Shown: piece by piece, positions 63,182-64,000 of the stretch
Layout: each line of letters starts with the position of its first letter
Position numbering within the stretch: position 1 is the stretch's first letter
Assembly (NCBI GenBank): GCA_963739175.1
Contig: CAVTZH010000009.1
Location: 682,001 to 746,000, forward strand
DNA from: VAZQ01 sp963739175
GTDB taxonomy: Bacteria > Pseudomonadota > Alphaproteobacteria > Rhizobiales > Xanthobacteraceae
Length of the DNA: 64,000 bases
Direction of reading: 5' to 3'
Notes under the pieces: generated by a model
What the model saw: the letters and a program-made list of their open reading frames with translations, nothing else
What the model was told of the DNA's origin: nothing
The model's database searches: none
Program-made: the position numbers and the translations under genes

Positions 63182-64000
63182 TCAGGATGCGGCGGCCAAG
63201 GAGGAGGCGGCGGATGTGCCGGCGGCCGGACGCTTCGCTCTTGAGCCGCTCGGGCCACCAGCGATCTTCGTACTTGATCGTCCCACAACGGCGCGAGATG
63301 TGGCAGCACCTCGCTTGCGAACAGGTCGATGTTCTTCTTGCACAGCTCGGTCGGCATCGAGCCGAAGTGCAGCAACGTGAGCAGATGGCCGATGCGGTTG
63401 CGCTTGACGCCGTCCAGGAGCTGCTCGCGCACGGTCTTGGGGCTGCCGACGATGACGAAGCCGCGCTCGTAGAAGTCCTTGGCCTTGAGCTCGCGCAGGT
63501 TGATGGCGGCGCGCGGATTGTGCCGCAGCGCCTGCACCATCCCGTTGTAGTCGAGGCAGCCCGGGATCGCCTGATAGTGCGACGGCGTGTACAGGAGCTT
63601 GTGAAAGAAATATTCGGCGTGCTCGGCGTAGAGGTCCTCGGCCTCGGCATCGGTTTCGCCGACGCCGATGAGCTGCAGGAAGCTGTAGCGATAGGGATTG
63701 TCGTCGCGCCCCTTGCTTGCGACCAGCTCCCAGTAGCGGTCGCTCACCGTCGTGGCGTTCTTGGCGCCGTAGTAGCTCAAATGGCAGAAGCAATGATCCA
63801 GGCCGACGACGTATTCGGCGGTCGACGAGAGACCCGCGCCGGGAATCCAGATCGGCGGATGCGGCTGCTGGATCGGCCGCGGCCACAGGTTCACCATGCC
63901 GAGCTGATAGTGCCTGCCGTTCCAGGCAAAGATCTCTTTCGCCGACCACGCCTTGGTCACGAGCGCCAGCGCCTCGCGGTAGCGCTCGCGCTGTTCGACG
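63182..64000 (-). CDS. LLM class flavin-dependent oxidoreductase, partial (frameshifted near its end)
   Basis: Luciferase-like monooxygenase using FMNH2. The gene enters from beyond the right edge, so the N-terminal part is missing. Visible blocks are YREALALVTKAWSAKEIFAW, then GMVNLWPRPIQQPHPPIWIP and GAGLSSTAEYVV, standard for the bacterial LLM fold, and later GSPKTVREQLLDGVKRNRIG. Near 63275 the frame breaks within LWDDKYEDRWWPERLKSE, and the true C-terminus is uncertain; a stop at 63182 is my best reading. The alpha/beta hydrolase gene starts 20 bases later. Confidence 0.84.
   Translation of the reverse strand, partial: RRTARALPRGAGARDQGVVGERDLCLERQALSARHGEPVAAADPAAASADLDSRRGSLVDRRIRRRPGSLLLPFELLRRQERHDGERPLLGAGRKQGARRQSLSLQLPAAHRRRRNRCRGRGPLRRARRIFLSQAPVHAVALSGDPGLPRLQRDGAGAAAQSARRHQPARAQGQGLLRARLRHRRQPQDRARAAPGRRQAQPHRPSAHVAALRLDADRAVQEEHRPVRKRGAATSRAVVGRSSTKIAGGPSGSRAKRPAAGTSAASSLAAAS

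Overview
The window is GC-rich DNA from an alphaproteobacterium, most likely of the order Hyphomicrobiales (Bradyrhizobium/Rhodopseudomonas/Xanthobacteraceae-like). The signs are several Bug (TctC-type) receptors, a CIRCE-controlled groES-groEL operon, a TorF-type porin, a DUF2076 protein, a CheZ-like protein, and the palindromic intergenic repeats typical of that group (AGCATGATC...GATCATGCT, CTCATCCTGA...TCAGGATGAG, CCCGC-TTTC-GCGGG). No tRNA, rRNA or CRISPR was seen. The placement is an inference from gene content, not from a marker comparison.

Layout. 0-5.7 kb: a Bug receptor cut by the left edge, two candidate small peptides (one with a clear double-glycine leader), a heme-motif chemoreceptor, a ModA-like binding protein and an ACMSD-type amidohydrolase. 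5.7-12.5 kb: dienelactone hydrolase, a Bug receptor, a FecR/beta-barrel protein facing a CHASE2 nucleotide cyclase, and an extreme His-rich secreted protein with a terminator. 12.5-16.6 kb: an integrase-like remnant and a LysR-Bug pair bounded by 73-bp direct repeats that are the 3' end of the neighbouring aminotransferase gene. 16.7-19.7 kb: a large FAD/Fe-S dehydrogenase. 19.7-27.1 kb: outer-membrane metal uptake, with two TonB receptors, an outer-membrane protein, a HupE permease and NikR. An exact NikR operator lies upstream of the second receptor. 27.3-33.4 kb: acetyltransferase, NMT1-type binding protein, cyclase-family hydrolase, porin, HPP protein and an ABC exporter-like protein. 33.8-37.5 kb: a complete TRAP transporter. 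37.6-43.4 kb: a second dienelactone hydrolase, a spermidine-dehydrogenase-like flavoprotein, a rhomboid protease, a META-type protein and an unknown secreted protein. 43.5-45.7 kb: groES-groEL. 45.8-54.1 kb: class II aldolase, GlcG/HbpS-like protein, lipoprotein, MFS carrier, CheZ-like protein, L,D-transpeptidase, DUF2076, and a glycosyltransferase plus glycan-deacetylase pair. 54.3-61.1 kb: an amidohydrolase, then phosphate handling (Nudix, PiT, DUF47, Na/Pi cotransporter-PhoU, PhnD-like). 61.3-64 kb: Bug receptor, alpha/beta hydrolase and an LLM flavin monooxygenase cut by the right edge.

How the genes fit together. The content is that of a soil or water heterotroph scavenging carboxylates and aromatic breakdown products: eight solute receptors are visible, and only the TRAP receptor has its permease beside it. 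The nickel set (NikR, HupE, TonB receptor with a NikR box) forms a coherent uptake regulon. The phosphate set combines low-affinity and sodium-coupled import with PhoU-type control.

Caution. About 17 genes carry apparent single-base frameshifts (roughly two dozen breaks), nearly all repaired by adding or removing one base and then restoring a normal family protein. This looks like uncorrected sequence error rather than mass gene decay, so I annotate these genes as full-length with the break noted.
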